NCBI RefSeq assembly: GCF_003570725.1
Contig: NZ_QWVS01000029.1
Coordinates: 1 to 43,638 of the forward strand
Direction: 5' to 3'
Length of the DNA stretch: 43,638 nucleotides
Source: Peribacillus asahii
Lineage (GTDB): Bacteria; Bacillota; Bacilli; Bacillales; DSM-1321
Both the position numbers and the translations under genes were made by a program. Positions 26,179 through 35,145 of this stretch are shown piece by piece (the first letter of the stretch is position 1; the number at the start of each line of letters is the position of its first letter). The notes beneath the pieces were generated by a model that ran no database searches, had not been told where the DNA came from, and saw nothing but the letters and a program-made list of their open reading frames with translations.

Positions 26179-26490
26179 TTATTCATCTATATCATCTGCG
26201 TCGTTTACATCTTTAGGATCTTCAATTGGCTCTTCTGTATCAGGGACCACATCATTTTCATCTATATTATCCGGGTCATTTGCATCTTTAGGATCTTCAA
26301 TTGGCTCTTCTGTATCAGGGGCCACATCATTTTCATCTATATTATCCGGGTCATTTGCATCTTTAGGATCTTCAATTGGCTCTTCTGTATCAGGTGGTGG
26401 ATTATTATCCTCTTCTACATTATTACACCCCATTAACATGATGGCAGATAGAAAAACTGCTGTTAATAGTCTTAACCACTTTAGATTCAT
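26179..26490 (-). CDS. Small lipoprotein with acidic 25-residue tandem repeats
   Basis: 103 aa. Signal peptide MNLKWLRLLTAVFLSAIML with lipobox LMGC (Cys22), then a fully hydrophilic acidic chain. The chain is three tandem 25-residue units starting PDTEEPIEDPKDANDPDNID at residues 33, 58 and 83; the last unit is cut to 21 residues and diverged. No enzymatic domain. It is exported and membrane-anchored; a spacer or cation-binding surface protein is the most one can say. ATG 26490 with AAAGGAAG upstream. Confidence 0.8.
   Translation of the reverse strand: MNLKWLRLLTAVFLSAIMLMGCNNVEEDNNPPPDTEEPIEDPKDANDPDNIDENDVAPDTEEPIEDPKDANDPDNIDENDVVPDTEEPIEDPKDVNDADDIDE
26182..26394 (-). repeat. 75-bp tandem repeat, about 2.8 units
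   Basis: In-frame coding minisatellite inside the lipoprotein gene. Units 1 and 2 are nearly identical at the DNA level (GGGGCC/GGGACC differences at the joints), so the array could change length by slippage or recombination without breaking the frame. Confidence 0.9.
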
Positions 26491-27211
26491 TTTTTATCTT
26501 CCTTTCTATCGTCATTTGTATTCTAAATTATTTTCTCCGTTTATTATTTTTTTATTCTAATTTTTATTCTACAGGTTATAAGCATTACCTAAGCTAAAAG
26601 CTTCCATTAAGTTGGACAATACAATGAGGTGAAGTTTTGGGAGTAGTTAATACTAGGGAATCAGATATTGCCTCTTTTTAGGAAGATTATTAAGAGCTGA
26701 AGGTGATAAGAGGATGTTACTGTTACTAGTCGGGAACTTTGGAATAAACAAAAAAGGATATAATGATAAGTCATATCGTTAATAAAACGAATTTAGAAAC
26801 TGAATCGTACTATAAGCTTGGAGAGCTTCAAAAAGGGGGTCCTGGATTTAAGATAATAAATTCGCCATTAAAGGTAGGGTTTACCAGTTCCATAGCTTCT
26901 GGAAATGCCTAATGCAGCACAGCCGGAGTATTAGGAGGAGAGTTAAACAGACAAATCATATATTACGTCTTAAATCAGCAGCTATCGAACTGGAATATAC
27001 TATACGTAAAATTACATAATTATAAGAAATTCCAGGAATTATATAATCAAGCCAATTCACATATTGATGAATAAATTAGGCTTAAAAAAGATACTGCTGA
27101 AGATCTGGAAAGATATTGTTACGGATTTTTCTCTGATGATTGAAGAATTAAAACAAGGAATTGAGATTACAGAAAAGAAAACGATGGAATCACCCACGAG
27201 TTATTAGCAAT
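26491..27211. other. Decayed accessory DNA without recognisable genes
   Basis: Short plus-strand coding-like runs with many stops, for example [20 protein letters not shown] near 26940. Nothing could be assigned with confidence. It is probably part of the same decayed transposon or plasmid segment as the Tn3 fragment to the right. Confidence 0.4.
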
Positions 27212-27420
27212 AGGGAAGAAGCTCCATACATTTTTGATGTATATTTGTAAGTTACACTAACGAAGCCAGCAGGAATTTTAGAGCACCAGGCCGCTTTACA
27301 ACCGAAAGAGGTTATGACGGATACCGCAGGGTATAAAGATATTATAAGTGCTTTGGAAATCGATTATTGTTGTAATAGATCTTATTCCATTTTTTCTAAC
27401 GAACAAGAAAATGATAAATA
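27212..27420 (+). pseudogene. Tn3-family transposase fragment
   Basis: One frame reads REEAPYIFDVYL, stop, VTLTKPAGILEHQAALQ, then PKEVMTDTAGYKDIISALEI. The string LE-Q--LQP-E-MTDTAG is the catalytic-Asp neighbourhood of Tn3-family TnpA proteins. Only about 60 codons are recognisable, with an internal stop. Confidence 0.65.
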
Positions 27421-27859
27421 ATAAGAGCGAGGTATACGACGTATGAATAAGGACTTTATTGATAATATTTTAGGAACAAACATAAAAGCTAGACATAAGG
27501 GATTAAACAAAAGTTTTGATGATCAAAGTTTTACAAATCTCATTATACACAGGGAAATTCATGGGGGAAAAGTATATGTTCCCTTGGATCTAAACAAGAT
27601 CTGGAACAGGATAAATTAGCATTAAAAAAATCGGATTTGGCTTATCAAGGGAAAGTGCACCTTTGACAAGCTAAATCCGAAAGGATATTTGGCCGCTAAG
27701 TTGAACAAGGAATAACTCTATTCATTTCTAAATGAAACCCCATTTAAAACTATTTAGTGTGGTGGTTTGACAGTTTCGTTCATATCAGTTGAATAAAGAG
27801 GTAAAATAAAAATCCCATATTAGATTAAAATACAGGATTTTTAATCAATTAACGATATC
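27421..27859. other. Decayed coding-like stretch, unassigned
   Basis: From the ATG at 27443 a short plus-strand frame reads NKDFIDNILGTNIKARHKG, then LNKSFDDQSFTNLIIHREIH and GGKVYVPLDLNKIWNRIN before a stop. It is codon-like but unidentified. The rest shows no gene. Confidence 0.35.
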
Positions 27860-27895
27860 GTATTATTTTGCACTATAAGTAAATATAAAAAGCCC
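27860..27895 (+). repeat. 36-bp direct repeat, copy 2
   Basis: Identical to 22459-22494, in the same orientation, 5.4 kb apart. Here it runs into a strong stem-loop (27888-27928). The two copies flank the cls remnant, the molybdopterin unit, the lipoprotein and the Tn3 debris. Confidence 0.9.
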
Positions 27896-27928
27896 AATTT
27901 CTCATTAAAATTGAGAAATTGGGCTTTT
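27888..27928. terminator. Strong stem-loop, bidirectional terminator-like
   Basis: AAAAGCCCAATTTCTCA and TGAGAAATTGGGCTTTT form a perfect 17-bp stem with a 7-nt loop and A/T tracts on both sides. No intact gene ends here, so it probably belongs to a lost gene or to the repeat element. Confidence 0.75.
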
Positions 27929-27971
27929 ACCGTTACTTCGGAAAAGCGCTCTTTTATTGAATAAGCAGTTC

Positions 27972-28004
27972 AAAAAAAGGCGTTAATCCTTTTGGGATTA
28001 ACGC
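27972..28004 (-). terminator. Terminator of the FrnE-OYE operon
   Basis: GCGTTAATCC / GGATTAACGC (27980-28004), 10-bp stem, followed on the minus strand by seven T. Confidence 0.9.
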
Positions 28005-28037
28005 ACCATGTAGTTTTTTTATAATACACAACGACAG

Positions 28038-29177
28038 CTATACGTGAGTTTCAAAATCTTTAATCTTAGCATTCGGACTTAGTATCTTTTCCGGCTGGAA
28101 ATCGGCTATAGGTGCCCCGGCTTTCACTTTGTTTACCCAGTCATGGTTGGCTAGCGCCCCCTTTCCTAAGGTAACCACGTCAGCCTCTCCTTTTCCAATG
28201 ATTTCTGTAGCTGTTCCCGGATTCTCAAGGTGCCCATTCGCAATAACAGGTAAGTTGCTGTATTTTTTCGCCAACCTTGCAAGTGAAGCTCCACCATCTC
28301 CAAAAGCTGGATCGGTTGCGGTTGTGCCTTCTCCTTCCGGAAATGCTGGCTGCCATGCTTCATATTCCGTGACATGGATAAAATCAAGGCCAGCTTGGCC
28401 TAGCTGACCAAAGATAATCTCAGCATCTCTTTCTTTTCCCTGCCACTTGTGTGAGTAATCATTTACTTTCCCTTGTGAAATTCGGATCCCAACGGTGTAG
28501 TCCTGTCCAACGGCTTCCCGAACAGCTTTCGAAACTTCCACCAGTAAACGCACACGATTTTCTGTAGAACCACCATATTCATCCTTACGCTGATTGGTAT
28601 AATCCGTTAGGAACTGGTCTAGTATATAGCCATTTGCCCCATGAATTTCAACTCCATCAAATCCAGCTGCTTTGGCATGTTTAGCCGCATTCACAAATCC
28701 GTTTATTACTTCTGTGATTTCTTCCTGTGTCGCTTCTCTTGGTGTTGGAAAAGCCCCTTTTCCTCCGTAAAACTCCATTTGTTCACCTTTTGGCGGAACA
28801 GCAGAAGGAGCAATCGTTTCATTCACAAAACGATTTCCTTGTGACAGTGCTCCTGCGTGCATGAGCTGCGCAAATATTTTAGCTCCAGCTTGATGAACAG
28901 AATCCACTACTTTCTTCCAAGCTTGTACCTGTTCATCATAAACAATACCTGGTTGATTTAAATACCCCTGACTATACTTATCATCCGGGTAAATTCCTTC
29001 TGTAATAATCAGTCCAAATCCACCACGGGAAAATGACGTATAGTACGAAACCATTTGATCGGTTGCATACCCTTCCGATGTAGCACTTGTCCGTGTCATT
29101 GGGGCAACTCCTACCCGGTTATCTATTGTTGTACTACCCAATGTCACTTTTTCAAACAATAAGTCTTGATTTGTCAT
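28038..29177 (-). CDS. NADH:flavin oxidoreductase, Old Yellow Enzyme family
   Basis: 379 aa TIM-barrel FMN enzyme that reduces activated alkenes, nitro compounds and similar electrophiles with NAD(P)H. Seen: NRVGVAPMTRTSA at the start, AQLMHAGALS, and the His-x2-Asn pair in VEIHGANGYILDQFLTDYTN (His179, Asn182) that binds the ligand. Also YGGSTENRVRLLVEV, the FMN phosphate site PVIANGHLENP, and VTLGKGALANHDW. Start ATG 29177 with AAGGGG upstream. It is 58 bp downstream of the FrnE-like gene on the same strand. The divergent LysR gene and an operator-like dyad suggest induction by an electrophile or thiol stress signal. Confidence 0.93.
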   Translation of the reverse strand: MTNQDLLFEKVTLGSTTIDNRVGVAPMTRTSATSEGYATDQMVSYYTSFSRGGFGLIITEGIYPDDKYSQGYLNQPGIVYDEQVQAWKKVVDSVHQAGAKIFAQLMHAGALSQGNRFVNETIAPSAVPPKGEQMEFYGGKGAFPTPREATQEEITEVINGFVNAAKHAKAAGFDGVEIHGANGYILDQFLTDYTNQRKDEYGGSTENRVRLLVEVSKAVREAVGQDYTVGIRISQGKVNDYSHKWQGKERDAEIIFGQLGQAGLDFIHVTEYEAWQPAFPEGEGTTATDPAFGDGGASLARLAKKYSNLPVIANGHLENPGTATEIIGKGEADVVTLGKGALANHDWVNKVKAGAPIADFQPEKILSPNAKIKDFETHV

Positions 29178-29235
29178 GAATTAAACCCCTTCCAAATTAA
29201 AAGCATATATAAGTATTTCCATTTCATTGAATGAA

Positions 29236-29883
29236 TTAACATCCGTCAATGCCGCAGGTCATACCTTCTGTTGATATTTGAGACTTTTGTTTATCCAATT
29301 CATCCTTAATGATTTGTTCAAGAGTTTCTTTAGAACGCACCCCAGCGATTTTGGTATCACCAATAATAAACGTCGGAACGGCAGTAATATTTGCTTCTTC
29401 ATAAGCATGTTTCAATGCTTTTTTATGTGCATCTTTGTACCTTCTTGTTGTTAAAGCCTCCCGATACTCCTTTTCTTCCAATCCTACTTCACCAGCTAAT
29501 TTTGTTAGTACATCGATGTTACCAATATCTTGTTCTTCCTGAAAGAAGGCGCGTAGCATACGGTCATTATATTCATTACCTTTATCTTTTTCCTTTGCAT
29601 ATTGATACCCTTCAAAGACTAAATGAGTATATGGCTGAGGAGACACTTTTGGAAGGACAATGTCAATCCCCATTCGTTCTGCCATCGGATAAATGGACTG
29701 TTTCCATGTACTTTGTAAGTAATGTCCTTCCGGCTTTAATGTTTCATTGGGATATGGACGTAGCTCATACGGCATCCACTCCACTTCTACATTTTTTCCT
29801 TTTATGGCTTCCTCAAGAGGTTGTTCTGCCAAAAAACAAAAAGGACATACATAATCCGAATACACCTTAATCTTTACCGTCAT
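29236..29883 (-). CDS. FrnE-like DsbA-family thiol oxidoreductase
   Basis: 215 aa thioredoxin-fold protein without signal peptide, so cytoplasmic. Active site Cys13-Pro-Phe-Cys16 in YSDYVCPFCFLAEQ, a large helical insertion (about 60-160), cis-Pro segment ITAVPTFIIGDT, and a C-terminal cysteine pair GMTCGIDGC. FrnE relatives act as disulfide isomerases in oxidative stress. Start ATG 29883 with AGGAGG 6-7 nt upstream; first gene of the two-gene operon. Confidence 0.9.
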   Translation of the reverse strand: MTVKIKVYSDYVCPFCFLAEQPLEEAIKGKNVEVEWMPYELRPYPNETLKPEGHYLQSTWKQSIYPMAERMGIDIVLPKVSPQPYTHLVFEGYQYAKEKDKGNEYNDRMLRAFFQEEQDIGNIDVLTKLAGEVGLEEKEYREALTTRRYKDAHKKALKHAYEEANITAVPTFIIGDTKIAGVRSKETLEQIIKDELDKQKSQISTEGMTCGIDGC

Positions 29884-30027
29884 GTTATTACCTCCTATAT
29901 CATGTTCATCTTTGTTGCATATATAACATCCCCTACTCTTTTAGGTGGAAACTAATCATATTAAACAGACTTTTGTATCTGCGTACTATTTATTGTAATT
30001 CACCGTCTATGTTTAGCAAAATAGATA

Positions 30028-30050
30028 TTATCGAACAATTAGTTCAATAA
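30028..30050. promoter_or_regulatory. LysR-type operator dyad
   Basis: TTATCGAAC-AATTA-GTTCAATAA: 9-bp arms with one mismatch around 5 nt, containing a T-N11-A core. It lies between the divergent LysR gene (31 bp downstream) and the FrnE-OYE operon, the typical place of an autoregulated LysR site. Confidence 0.6.
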
Positions 30051-30080
30051 AAATGAACAATAGAGGAGAGACAGTTATAT

Positions 30081-30935
30081 ATGGAGCTTCGTCATCTTAT
30101 AACACTTAAGACAATTGTAGAAAGAGGAGGATTTAAAAAGGCTGCTGAACATCTTGGCTATGCTCAATCTTCTGTTACAACCCATATTCAAGAATTGGAA
30201 GAGGAAGTAGGAAAACCTTTATTTGATCGACTCGGCAAGAAAGTCGTTTTGACTCATTACGGCGAGCGACTTCTTTCTTATGCGGTTAAGATCATTGAAT
30301 TGCATGCTCAGGCGTTAAGCACGGATGAAGAACCAATAGGCGATCTTATTATTGGCATATCGGAATCGCTAACAATCAGTCGTGTTCCATCTATTCTTTT
30401 AGAATATAAAAAGTCTTACCCGAAAGTTAACCTTTCTCTAAAATCGATAGAAAATTATAATGTTGCATCAAAACTCCAAAATGGAGACATCGATTTAGCA
30501 TTGGTATTAGAAAAAGAAGATTGGTCTATTCCTGAGATCTATAGTGAAAAATTGAAAAGAGAAAAAATGGTTTTGATTAGCCCACTAGAGAAAGAAGAAG
30601 ACACTAGAACAGTTCTATATACTGAGCGATTATGCAGTTATAGATCTGTGTTTGATGAGTATTTAAGGTATAAGCAGATGGATGTTAAAGAAAGTTTAGA
30701 CTTTCAAAGTATTGAAGCGATAAAGCAATGTGTTAGAAGCGGTTTAGGAATTTCAATAGTGCCTTACTTTTCGGTGAAGGAAGAAATAGAAAGTAATAAA
30801 CTAAAAGGAGAAGAAGTAGAGGCAGAACATCCGGCAATTGCTACATTTCTTACTTATCATAAAGATAAATGGCTTTCTCCGTCCATGAAAAGTATGATTT
30901 CTTTAATAAGAAACCATGCTAAAAATTGGGTGTAA
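30081..30935 (+). CDS. LysR-family transcriptional regulator
   Basis: 284 aa. N-terminal winged helix (about 1-60: MELRHLITLKTIVERGGF, KKAAEHLGYAQSSVTTHIQE, LEEEVGKPLFDR) and a periplasmic-binding-protein-like effector domain (about 88-280, GDLIIGISESLTISRVPSIL, DIDLALVLE, GLGISIVPYF). ATG 30081 after AGAGGAGAG. Divergent from the FrnE-like and OYE genes, which it most likely regulates. Confidence 0.92.
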   Translation: MELRHLITLKTIVERGGFKKAAEHLGYAQSSVTTHIQELEEEVGKPLFDRLGKKVVLTHYGERLLSYAVKIIELHAQALSTDEEPIGDLIIGISESLTISRVPSILLEYKKSYPKVNLSLKSIENYNVASKLQNGDIDLALVLEKEDWSIPEIYSEKLKREKMVLISPLEKEEDTRTVLYTERLCSYRSVFDEYLRYKQMDVKESLDFQSIEAIKQCVRSGLGISIVPYFSVKEEIESNKLKGEEVEAEHPAIATFLTYHKDKWLSPSMKSMISLIRNHAKNWV

Positions 30936-31104
30936 TGAGTTCTTAGCAAATAAGGGATTAATTAATCATTTATTAGATTTTCAATGATAAAGAGAAAAAT
31001 CATTAATAAATAAAGTGTATCCCTTTAGGGTTCTACCAATTAATTCTAATAAAAACCAGACGTTTATTTGTACACCCTTTTTTTATATCATGAAAGGGTT
31101 CTAG

Positions 31105-31434
31105 CGCAAAAATGATTTAAATAGTGATGATATATGGAATGCAGTTATTAATGTGTTAATCGAATAGGACTTCCCAACAGAAAATAAAATTTCAAACGAA
31201 GCATTCACTGTTTTTCAATACTATTCTAAACTCGAAAGTGGAGGTCATGAAGGCTTATTCAATTAGTTTTCAGAGTATATAGAAGGAGTAGGAATAACTA
31301 ATTATTTGAAAGAACTAACAGACATTCTTGAGAAAATTCGTGCTCATGATTATGCAATTATTGAGAAAAAGTATGGTGAGGAAATGTGGCGAATGTTCAT
31401 GGCTCTAGAAAATGAAGAGATTGAGGAAATTTAA
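31105..31434 (+). pseudogene. DUF4375/DMP19-like protein gene with two TAG stops
   Basis: One frame runs RKNDLNSDDIWNAVINVLIE, TAG, DFPTENKISNEAFTVFQYYS, KLESGGHEGLFN, TAG, FSEYIEGVGITNYLKELTDI and on to EEMWRMFMALENEEIEEI and TAA. Only two single-base nonsense changes (probably from CAG and TGG) break it. The pattern VFQYYSKLESGGHEGLFN-FSEY resembles the DUF4375 (DMP19) family of unknown role. No start codon or ribosome site is evident, so the 5' end is probably lost too. Confidence 0.6.
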
Positions 31435-31763
31435 TAAAAAAGTGCCTTAATCCTCCCTGGATCAAAGCACTGGCAGATTTATTATCATACTTTAAATTAC
31501 ATCCGAGAGCTGATTACTTACATTGCTCTAATTCCTTAATGCTCTTCTCTATTTGTTCAATTTCTTTAGGTAAAGATTATAAAAACTATTCCTCTTTACA
31601 AATGAAGGTATCTGGAGTTTTCTGCTTTAGTTATACTACGATACTTGACCCTGCAATTGATTGGTTTGTAATAGGCTTTTACCTAACACTCCATATGCAT
31701 TTTAATTTCGACTATCCCAACTCCGAAATTGCCAGGATATTGTTAAAACGATTAGGCACCTTT
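31435..31763. other. Gene-free stretch with a small minus-strand remnant
   Basis: An imperfect hairpin AGTGCCTTAATCC / GGATCAAAGCACT at about 31441-31472 may terminate the DUF4375-like gene. On the minus strand SLPKEIEQIEKSIKELEQCK and a stop (about 31515-31575) look like the C-terminal coiled coil of a lost gene. Plus-strand frames here show no family pattern. Confidence 0.4.
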
Positions 31764-34700
31764 CTATTGTGATGATTTTATTGGTAACCTAACTTCAACC
31801 GTAGTACCATGGTTTTCTTTACTTCTTACTATTATGCTCCCATTATGTTGCCGAACAATTTTATAACATAACATTAAACCCAGACCAGTGCCTTTTTCTT
31901 TATTGCTGTAGTACGGTTCACCTAATCGTTTAATACGTTCTTTATTTAGACCAATTCCATTATCAATAATTTTCATTAGGAGATTTCCATCTTCTACATA
32001 ACCCTCAATTTTCACAAATCCTCCATTAGGAATTGCTTCAATGCTATTTTTTATAATATTAATGAAAACTTGTTTAATTTGATTCATATCGCACAAAACT
32101 TGTGGAAGATTTGGTTGAAATTCTTGAGAAATCTCTACGTTTCTCAAATTTGCTTCGGACTTAAGTAATATTGTAACGTCATTAAAAATAGTTTGAATAT
32201 TAACCTTTTTCAACTGAATCTCCTGTGGTTTTGCAAGAGCTAAAAATTCTTTTAGAATTCCCTCAATTTGATCAAATTCTTTAGAAATGATTTCAAAATA
32301 TTCTTTGTTGTTGCTTCCTTGCTCAAGAAGCTTGATAAACCCTTTTATTGACGTTAGAGGGTTTCTAACCTCATGTGCTACTCCTGCTGCAAGTTGACCA
32401 ATAATAGATAGTTTTTCAGCTTTGGAGAGCTGTTCTTCTGTTATCCTTTTTTCGGTAATATCTCTTCCAACCACAATAAAGTATTCTGGTTCTCCATTTT
32501 TCCCAAGTACCGGAGTACCAACACCTTCAATTAATACAGAATCTCCACTTCTTGTAAAAAAATGAGCTTCCATCCTAGCTGGTGTTATAGTGTCTATTAC
32601 TTGTTGAAACCCCATTATTACGCTTTGTTTGTCTTCGGGATGTATTAAATCAAATGAACTTTCACCTACAAATGATCTTAACGGGTAACCGATTATATTT
32701 GCTAAGGATGGTGATGAATATAATATTTTTCCATTGATGTCCAATAACATTATTATATCAGTCATACTATCAGCAATAAGGCGATATTTAAACTCACTCT
32801 CTTTTAAAGCTTTCTCTGCTTTTTTTCGTGCAGTTATATCAATACAGGACCCAATAACTTCAACTACTTCTCCTCCCTTTTTTAATGGGCGCAAAGTGGC
32901 TAAATAACAAATTCCATTTAACTCGTCTTCATAAGTAACAAATTCTTCCCCTTCCCATGACCTATTGTAGAAGGTAGTTTTTTCGATAGCATTTTCATAA
33001 GGCAGAAACTCCTCTAAACTTTTACCAATAATTTGAGAAGGAATCATTCCAAATCGGTAGAGTAATTCCCCATCGCATAGTGTATGAATAAATCGATCAT
33101 TAATTTTTTTAAACTTGAAAATCATACCTTGTTGTAATCGAACAGTATCTTGTAGCTCTTTTTTAGCTTTTTCATAAAATTCTTTCATCCACAATTTTTG
33201 GTTTAGATCCCCAGGGATCCCATTGTCTTCAACGATTTGTTCAATCCTAGAACGTTTTTGTTCTAAATCATTGGCTAGTAACGGCTTACTTAAGAAAAAT
33301 CCTTGTCCTTCGTCGCATAAATGGTGCTGCAGAAAAACAAGTTGCTCCTTTGTTTCAATTCCTTCTGCAACTACTTTCAAATTTAAATTATGAGCCATTG
33401 AAATGATAGCTTTAATGATTGTTTCATCATTAGGATTGTTATGAAGTTTTCTAACAAATGATTGGTCAATCTTTAAGGTGTCTACAGGGAAATATTTTAA
33501 ATAGCTAAGAGAACTAAACCCAGTCCCGAAATCATCAATACTTATACGAACACCAATCTTTTTTAGATGCTGTAACATTAGTATTGTACTCTCAATATCA
33601 GCCGTCATGCTTTCAGTAATCTCAACTTCTAAAAAATGTGGTTCAAGTCCTGTCTTTTGAAGAACAGCTTCAATTGTATCAATTAGATTAGGTTGATTAA
33701 ATTGAATCGCTGACAAATTGACAGAAACAACTGTTTTAAATCCTCGTTCTTGCCATATTTTGTTTTGTTTACAAGCAACATTCAAAGCCCATTCACCGAT
33801 AGGTATTATTAATCCAGTTTCTTCAGCTATTGGAATAAATGTCCCAGGTGGAATTAATCCCCACTCTGGATGTTCCCAACGAATTAAAGCTTCTACCCCT
33901 ACTATTTTCCCTGTATTTAAATTTATTTTAGGTTGATAATGGAGAAATAATTGATCTTGGTCTATAGCTTTACCAAGCTCCATCTCCAACTCTAATGGGT
34001 CAATACTTCCTTCACCTTGGTTATAGGAGTAGAATTTAGAGTTATTTCCTCTTAATTTTTTAGCTCTATTCATTGCGAATGCTGCATATTTCATTAATAT
34101 TTCTACGCTATCTCCATCCTTTGGAGACTGACTTATGCCAATACTTAGTGAAGTTTTTAATTCAAAGCCATTAATTAAAAAAGGATTTGAAACTGATTCT
34201 ATTACTTTATCAATAATAGAAGAAATCTCCTTTTGATCCTGGTATTCCAAAGCCACAAGAAACTCATCTCCAGAATAGCGCGCAATAAACCCTATTGGTT
34301 CTACAATTCTTTTTAGACGTTCTGCAGTTTGTTTTATTAATTGGTCACCTGATTCATGACCAAACGTATTATTTACTTTTTCTATTTTGTTCATAGATAT
34401 AAATACAACTGCAATAGGCTTCTCAAGAGTTTGTAACTTATCATTTAAGTAATTATTAAAAAAATATCTGTTGGGTAAATCTGTTAAAACATCATAATTA
34501 GCTAGATAATTCATTTTTTGATACTCTTGCTCTTGTTTAGTAATATCTCTAAAAAATACGGACAAACCCTCAGCAGAAGGAAAAGCCCTTATCTCATACC
34601 ATCTATTGTTAAAATACTCTTGAAATTCTACCGTGATTTGTTTTAATAACGCCCTTTTGTATCTTTTTACAAATTTCTGTATATCACTGTGTGGTAATAC

Positions 34701-34856
34701 TTTATATATATATTGTCCAATCGCTTTTCCACGGTTAATTTGTAAGAGACTTTCGGTTACATTATTTATATATTCAAATTTTAAATCTTTATCTAACGAA
34801 TAAAACGCATCAGAAATTCTTTCCAAAATAATCTCAGTATTGCTTGTCTTACTCAA
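31764..34856 (-). CDS. Hybrid PAS-GGDEF-EAL-PAS-PAS histidine kinase
   Basis: About 1030 aa, no transmembrane segment, cytoplasmic. Order: PAS (about 5-110); GGDEF domain with NNTFGHESGDQL and SGDEF at 195-199, no RxxD inhibitory site in front; EAL domain with EALIRWEHP (322-324), EVEITESM, DDFGTGFSSLSYLK (from 441), KIDQSFV and VAEGIE, all catalytic positions kept. Then a diverged PAS (about 575-680), a clear PAS (about 685-800), HisKA with His828 in GVAHEVRNPLTSIKGF, and HATPase (N box near 937, DNGIG 965-969, GTGLGL 989-994). The kinase part resembles sporulation kinases such as KinA. The start is TTG 34856, 8 nt after GGAG; an in-frame TTG six codons earlier overlaps that site. No response regulator is adjacent. 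One chain thus links c-di-GMP turnover to phosphotransfer. Confidence 0.92.
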   Translation of the reverse strand: MSKTSNTEIILERISDAFYSLDKDLKFEYINNVTESLLQINRGKAIGQYIYKVLPHSDIQKFVKRYKRALLKQITVEFQEYFNNRWYEIRAFPSAEGLSVFFRDITKQEQEYQKMNYLANYDVLTDLPNRYFFNNYLNDKLQTLEKPIAVVFISMNKIEKVNNTFGHESGDQLIKQTAERLKRIVEPIGFIARYSGDEFLVALEYQDQKEISSIIDKVIESVSNPFLINGFELKTSLSIGISQSPKDGDSVEILMKYAAFAMNRAKKLRGNNSKFYSYNQGEGSIDPLELEMELGKAIDQDQLFLHYQPKINLNTGKIVGVEALIRWEHPEWGLIPPGTFIPIAEETGLIIPIGEWALNVACKQNKIWQERGFKTVVSVNLSAIQFNQPNLIDTIEAVLQKTGLEPHFLEVEITESMTADIESTILMLQHLKKIGVRISIDDFGTGFSSLSYLKYFPVDTLKIDQSFVRKLHNNPNDETIIKAIISMAHNLNLKVVAEGIETKEQLVFLQHHLCDEGQGFFLSKPLLANDLEQKRSRIEQIVEDNGIPGDLNQKLWMKEFYEKAKKELQDTVRLQQGMIFKFKKINDRFIHTLCDGELLYRFGMIPSQIIGKSLEEFLPYENAIEKTTFYNRSWEGEEFVTYEDELNGICYLATLRPLKKGGEVVEVIGSCIDITARKKAEKALKESEFKYRLIADSMTDIIMLLDINGKILYSSPSLANIIGYPLRSFVGESSFDLIHPEDKQSVIMGFQQVIDTITPARMEAHFFTRSGDSVLIEGVGTPVLGKNGEPEYFIVVGRDITEKRITEEQLSKAEKLSIIGQLAAGVAHEVRNPLTSIKGFIKLLEQGSNNKEYFEIISKEFDQIEGILKEFLALAKPQEIQLKKVNIQTIFNDVTILLKSEANLRNVEISQEFQPNLPQVLCDMNQIKQVFINIIKNSIEAIPNGGFVKIEGYVEDGNLLMKIIDNGIGLNKERIKRLGEPYYSNKEKGTGLGLMLCYKIVRQHNGSIIVRSKENHGTTVEVRLPIKSSQ

Positions 34857-35145
34857 AATCTTATCTCCTTTCAATTAGGGTATCGATTATTAGTCCTCAG
34901 CATAATATAGTTACAATTAAGTTCCAGTAAAATTACCAAAGAACGAAATTTTCAGTTTCTTTATAAGCTATACTCCTATTAATTGGTTAACAAATCAGCA
35001 TATACCTCCATTTTCTCTTCTATCAGCAGTATACTTAATACTTGCAATAACCATTAGGGATTTATATGCCTCTTTCAAATAGATGTAATTTTTGCACCAT
35101 AAACATATTTTTGGAACTTGTTTAAGCAGGTACTTTTTTACTCCT
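34857..35145. other. Intergenic region upstream of the hybrid kinase
   Basis: AT-rich, no coding trace; must hold the kinase promoter, which I could not place with confidence. Confidence 0.5.

Noticed and set aside
26182..26394. Repeats considered as a CRISPR array
   Set aside because: The units are contiguous 75-bp coding repeats without spacers and lie inside a lipoprotein frame; no cas genes are in the window.
29391..29870. Plus-strand 159-codon open frame
   Set aside because: Antisense of the FrnE-like gene, which has an active-site CPFC and a good start.
31539..31772. Plus-strand 77-codon open frame
   Set aside because: No ribosome site, no motif, runs into the 3' end of the hybrid kinase gene.
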